Source: Phallusia fumigata | Taxonomy: Eukaryota; Chordata; Ascidiacea; Phlebobranchia; Ascidiidae | Length of the DNA stretch: 21,004 nt | Assembly: GCA_008931825.1 (NCBI GenBank) | Contig: QXVZ01006752.1 | Location: 1 to 21,004, forward strand | Reading direction: 5' to 3' | Shown: one piece after another, positions 19,901-21,004 of the stretch | Position numbering within the stretch: the first letter of the stretch is position 1 | How the letters are laid out: each line of letters starts with the position of its first letter | Translations under genes and position numbers: made by a program | The notes under the pieces: generated by a model | The model's input: only the letters and a program-made list of their open reading frames with translations | Databases searched by the model: none | What the model was told of the DNA's origin: nothing

Positions 19901-20731
19901 AACCCAAAGTGAAACTGTAAAAAATTTTGGCAACAACTTAACGGCCTATTCGAAATTGAATTTATTTCGTAAACCTACATGACAATCACAAAGTATTATT
20001 ATTGTTCCAACGTTTTTCTTATGTTGCAGGCGGGAGGAAAATTTTACCAACTCACAGATGTAAACCCGAACACAATAAACATTGCTTGGATGATTCCACA
20101 ATATTTAGTTCTCACAATCGGAGAAGTTTTTCTCTCCATTACCGGTTTGGAGTTTTCATACACTCAGGTTGGTTATTCTTTATTAGGTAAATATTAACTG
20201 TATTAGAATTTCTACGTGGGCGAATTGGTCGTACCTTTAACGCCCAGGAGTTATAACAGAGATACAACTTGGGCAACCACTAATAAAAAAGGCAACCACC
20301 ATTTGCCTTTTGCACACGCGCAAGTCTATCGTGCGCCAAATCAAGTTGAACAATTTACTGGGGACCCCGAGAAACTATTAACAGAAATAAAACTGTCAAT
20401 GGTGCCCAATTTTTTTAAATTTTGAGTAAACGCGGTAATTTTTCTTTTATAATATAGGTCAAGTAGTAAAGGAATCTTCCTTCATTGCACTTTTGGTAAA
20501 ATTTGTTATTTGACGCTAAAACGTTTTTCCGCTTTTCAAACAACATTTGCAGGCGCCGCCGAGTATGAAAGCAGTTGTGTCAAGCTTCTGGCTTTTAACA
20601 GTTGCATTCGGAAACCTGATTGTGCTGGTGATTGCTAAAGTGTCGCTTATTGAAAGTCAAGCGTATGAATTCATCCTGTTTGCTGCTCTCATCTTTGTTG
20701 CTGCCGCTATTTTCATGTTTCTTGCAAAAAG
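13906..20731 (+). CDS. SLC15-family proton-coupled oligopeptide transporter (PEPT1/PEPT2-like), C-terminus beyond window
   Basis: Plasma-membrane H+-coupled di/tripeptide symporter of the POT/PTR2 family. Fourteen exons join in frame into about 680 codons (human PEPT1 has 708): 13906-13980, 14171-14255, 14629-14863, 15335-15434, 15851-16040, 16900-17063, 17757-17891, 18165-18368, 18599-18724, 18789-18950, 19125-19279, 19513-19606, 20030-20167, 20553-20731. Visible signatures are ERFSFYGMR in TM1 (codons 45-53), His76 (equivalent to PEPT1 His57), [44 protein letters not shown] (Trp307), and [16 protein letters not shown] with Glu607 (equivalent to Glu595). An extracellular domain of about 190 residues lies between TM9 and TM10, as in animal PEPTs. 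The last exon leaves in phase 2, so the tail lies outside. PEPT1 versus PEPT2 cannot be decided here. Confidence 0.93.
14171..14255 (+). CDS. PEPT exon 2: TM1 with ExxERF motif
   Basis: It encodes [24 protein letters not shown], the proton-coupling ExxER motif of the POT family. The first Tyr of the vertebrate SYYG is Phe here. Donor GTAAGT at 14256 follows one extra base, making a Thr codon with exon 3. Confidence 0.92.
14256..14628 (+). other. PEPT intron 2
   Basis: 373 bp between GTAAGT and CTCCGCAG. Nothing else recognised. Confidence 0.8.
14629..14863 (+). CDS. PEPT exon 3: TM2-TM3
   Basis: [12 protein letters not shown], then [18 protein letters not shown] with the conserved TM2 His, [13 protein letters not shown] (PTR2 signature 1 region) and the next helix. 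Acceptor CTCCGCAG, donor GTAAGT in phase 2. Confidence 0.93.
14864..15334 (+). other. PEPT intron 3
   Basis: 471 bp, AT-rich. The protein loop encoded at this junction is several residues shorter than in human PEPT1, so a tiny missed exon is conceivable, but the frame closes without one. Confidence 0.75.
15335..15434 (+). CDS. PEPT exon 4: TM4 and PTR2 signature
   Basis: [20 protein letters not shown] followed by [13 protein letters not shown], very close to PEPT1 ([19 protein letters not shown]). Acceptor TTTTTACAG, donor GTCAGT, phase 0 out. Confidence 0.93.
15435..15850 (+). other. PEPT intron 4
   Basis: 416 bp, donor GTCAGT, acceptor GACGTAG. It contains one TGACGTCA at 15821-15828, about 22 bases before the exon. 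Confidence 0.8.
15851..16040 (+). CDS. PEPT exon 5: TM5-TM6
   Basis: [20 protein letters not shown], then [13 protein letters not shown], a Cys-containing loop, and [13 protein letters not shown]. It aligns with PEPT1 FFSIFYLAINAGSLLSTIITP and its Cys-containing loop (CYPLAFGVPAALM). Acceptor TATGACGTAG, donor GTACGT, phase 1. Confidence 0.92.
16041..16899 (+). other. PEPT intron 5
   Basis: The longest intron recognised, 859 bp, donor GTACGT, acceptor ACCTTTCAG. It has a short direct repeat CTATGGGTTGC near 16738 and 16759. No gene within it recognised. Confidence 0.8.
16900..17063 (+). CDS. PEPT exon 6: end of TM6 and central cytosolic loop
   Basis: [20 protein letters not shown], then a basic loop and [10 protein letters not shown], equivalent to PEPT1 REHWLDWAKEKY. 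Acceptor ACCTTTCAG, donor GTGAGT, phase 0. Confidence 0.9.
17064..17756 (+). other. PEPT intron 6
   Basis: 693 bp. It contains a compact GC-rich hairpin, CGGGGTCG (17365-17372) with CGACCCCG (17381-17388), in otherwise AT-rich DNA. No tRNA cloverleaf could be drawn around it. Confidence 0.75.
17757..17891 (+). CDS. PEPT exon 7: TM7 with substrate-site Trp
   Basis: [20 protein letters not shown] then [17 protein letters not shown]. Arg295 aligns with PEPT1 Arg282 and Trp307 with Trp294. Acceptor TTTCCAG, donor GTACGA, phase 0. Confidence 0.93.
18165..18368 (+). CDS. PEPT exon 8: TM8-TM9
   Basis: [20 protein letters not shown] and then [12 protein letters not shown]. Glu354 stands where PEPT1 has Asp341, the proposed partner of Arg282. 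This is followed by an [14 protein letters not shown] helix. Acceptor ACATTCCAG, donor GTAAGC, phase 0. Confidence 0.92.
18599..18724 (+). CDS. PEPT exon 9: start of extracellular domain
   Basis: 42 codons, phase 0 at both ends, acceptor CGCTTCAG, donor [23 protein letters not shown] resembles the PEPT extracellular-domain opening (VQIKVLNIGNNTMNI). A TGACGTCA octamer is embedded at 18664-18671. Confidence 0.85.
18789..18950 (+). CDS. PEPT exon 10: extracellular domain
   Basis: 54 codons, phase 0, acceptor TTGTAATAG, donor GTTGGT (a form also used by Sall exon g and PEPT exon 13). It contains an N-R-T glycosylation sequon and beta-strand-like DVLIFGNEG. The preceding intron is only 64 bp. 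A second embedded TGACGTCA lies at 18866-18873. Confidence 0.75.
19125..19279 (+). CDS. PEPT exon 11: extracellular domain
   Basis: Frame is fixed by exons 10 and 12: [20 protein letters not shown], continuing to VPKGP. Acceptor TTCGATTTAG, donor GTAAGT, phase 2 out. There is weak similarity to PEPTs, as expected for this fast-evolving domain. Confidence 0.78.
19513..19606 (+). CDS. PEPT exon 12: extracellular domain
   Basis: [20 protein letters not shown], with two N-glycosylation sequons (NIT, NGS), then a Val/Tyr-rich strand ending TVVM. Acceptor TTGTTATAG, donor GTAAGT, phase 0. Confidence 0.78.
19607..20029 (+). other. PEPT intron 12
   Basis: 423 bp, donor GTAAGT, acceptor ATGTTGCAG. 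Nothing else recognised. Confidence 0.8.
20030..20167 (+). CDS. PEPT exon 13: TM10
   Basis: [20 protein letters not shown], then [19 protein letters not shown] and LEFSYTQ. Glu607 matches PEPT1 Glu595. Acceptor TTATGTTGCAG, donor GTTGGT, phase 0. Confidence 0.93.
20168..20552 (+). other. PEPT intron 13
   Basis: 385 bp, donor GTTGGT, acceptor CATTTGCAG. It holds a perfect 9-bp stem AAAAGGCAA/TTGCCTTTT with a 7-nt loop (20287-20311). Confidence 0.8.
20553..20731 (+). CDS. PEPT exon 14: TM11-TM12
   Basis: [29 protein letters not shown], then [22 protein letters not shown]. It aligns with PEPT1 SNMKSVLQAGWLLTVAVGN and EYILFAALLL. It ends at donor GTTTGT in phase 2; the short cytosolic tail must lie in a further exon to the right of the window or unrecognised in the last 270 bases. 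Confidence 0.92.
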
Positions 20732-21004
20732 GTTTGTTTCTTTAGTTGTGCTAATGAATTTTTAAAGGCTAAAGATTGTTCGTAGCCTAATTCTAGACAT
20801 CTTTATGTTCACGTAGTCTATTGCTATCAACCGAAAAGGTCAAGTTTCTTTACTTGTTAAATAATGGTAAATAATCTAAAGTGCCAAGCGCGTTAAAATT
20901 GTGTGCAAAAAAACAAACATCGTATTCATATTTCTTATTTTTCTGTATTTTTGGTCTGTCTTTGTGCCACAAAGTCCAGCTTTTTAAATTGGATCAAAAC
21001 GAAC
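20732..21004 (+). other. PEPT intron 14, open at the window edge
   Basis: It begins with donor GTTTGT. No convincing terminal exon, stop codon context or polyadenylation signal for PEPT was found before the end. Confidence 0.6.

Noticed and set aside
20960-21004. Possible terminal PEPT exon after CCACAAAG near 20974
   Set aside because: The frame stays open (SSFLNW...) but the acceptor lacks a good pyrimidine tract and the residues do not resemble a PEPT tail.

Overview
The window looks like chordate, most probably ascidian (Ciona-type), nuclear DNA. It is AT-rich outside exons, its genes have many exons separated by introns of about 65-860 bp with canonical GT-AG borders, and two recognisable animal genes lie head to tail on the + strand. 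The very high difference between duplicated blocks (roughly 3% in exons, about 10% in non-coding DNA by hand count) fits unmerged alleles of a highly polymorphic tunicate such as Ciona savignyi, but the species cannot be fixed from sequence alone.

Layout. 1-4996 holds no recognisable coding exon. It contains a cluster of TGACGTCA (CRE/ATF-like) sites and a strong 37-bp hairpin at 2728-2815, and is upstream or 5'-intronic DNA of the first gene. 4997-12141 is a spalt-like zinc-finger transcription factor gene (Sall), read as ten coding exons; the true first exon was not found. 12142-13905 is intergenic. 13906-20731 is an SLC15-type proton-coupled oligopeptide transporter (PEPT1/PEPT2-like), read as fourteen exons (about 680 codons) and still open at the right edge.

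Assembly structure matters here. Five single Ns (827, 4503, 6428, 6842, 12877) mark contig joins. Two of them separate perfectly identical overlaps (235 bp and 132 bp), and two separate diverged copies of the same DNA. The first two Sall exons therefore appear twice (4997-6427 and 6703-8266, with an extra fragment at 6843-6940). The simplest reading is two haplotypes laid end to end, not a tandem gene duplication. One complete Sall mRNA would use either copy of exons a and b, then the single downstream set.

Function. The two genes are unrelated in role: a nuclear zinc-finger regulator and a plasma-membrane di/tripeptide:H+ symporter. Their 1.7 kb spacing argues against a tunicate operon. Nothing in the window is prokaryotic, viral or CRISPR-like, and I see no credible previously unknown multi-gene system. 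The best unexplained signals are the RNA-like hairpin, the striking excess of TGACGTCA, and a reduced zinc-finger layout in Sall.
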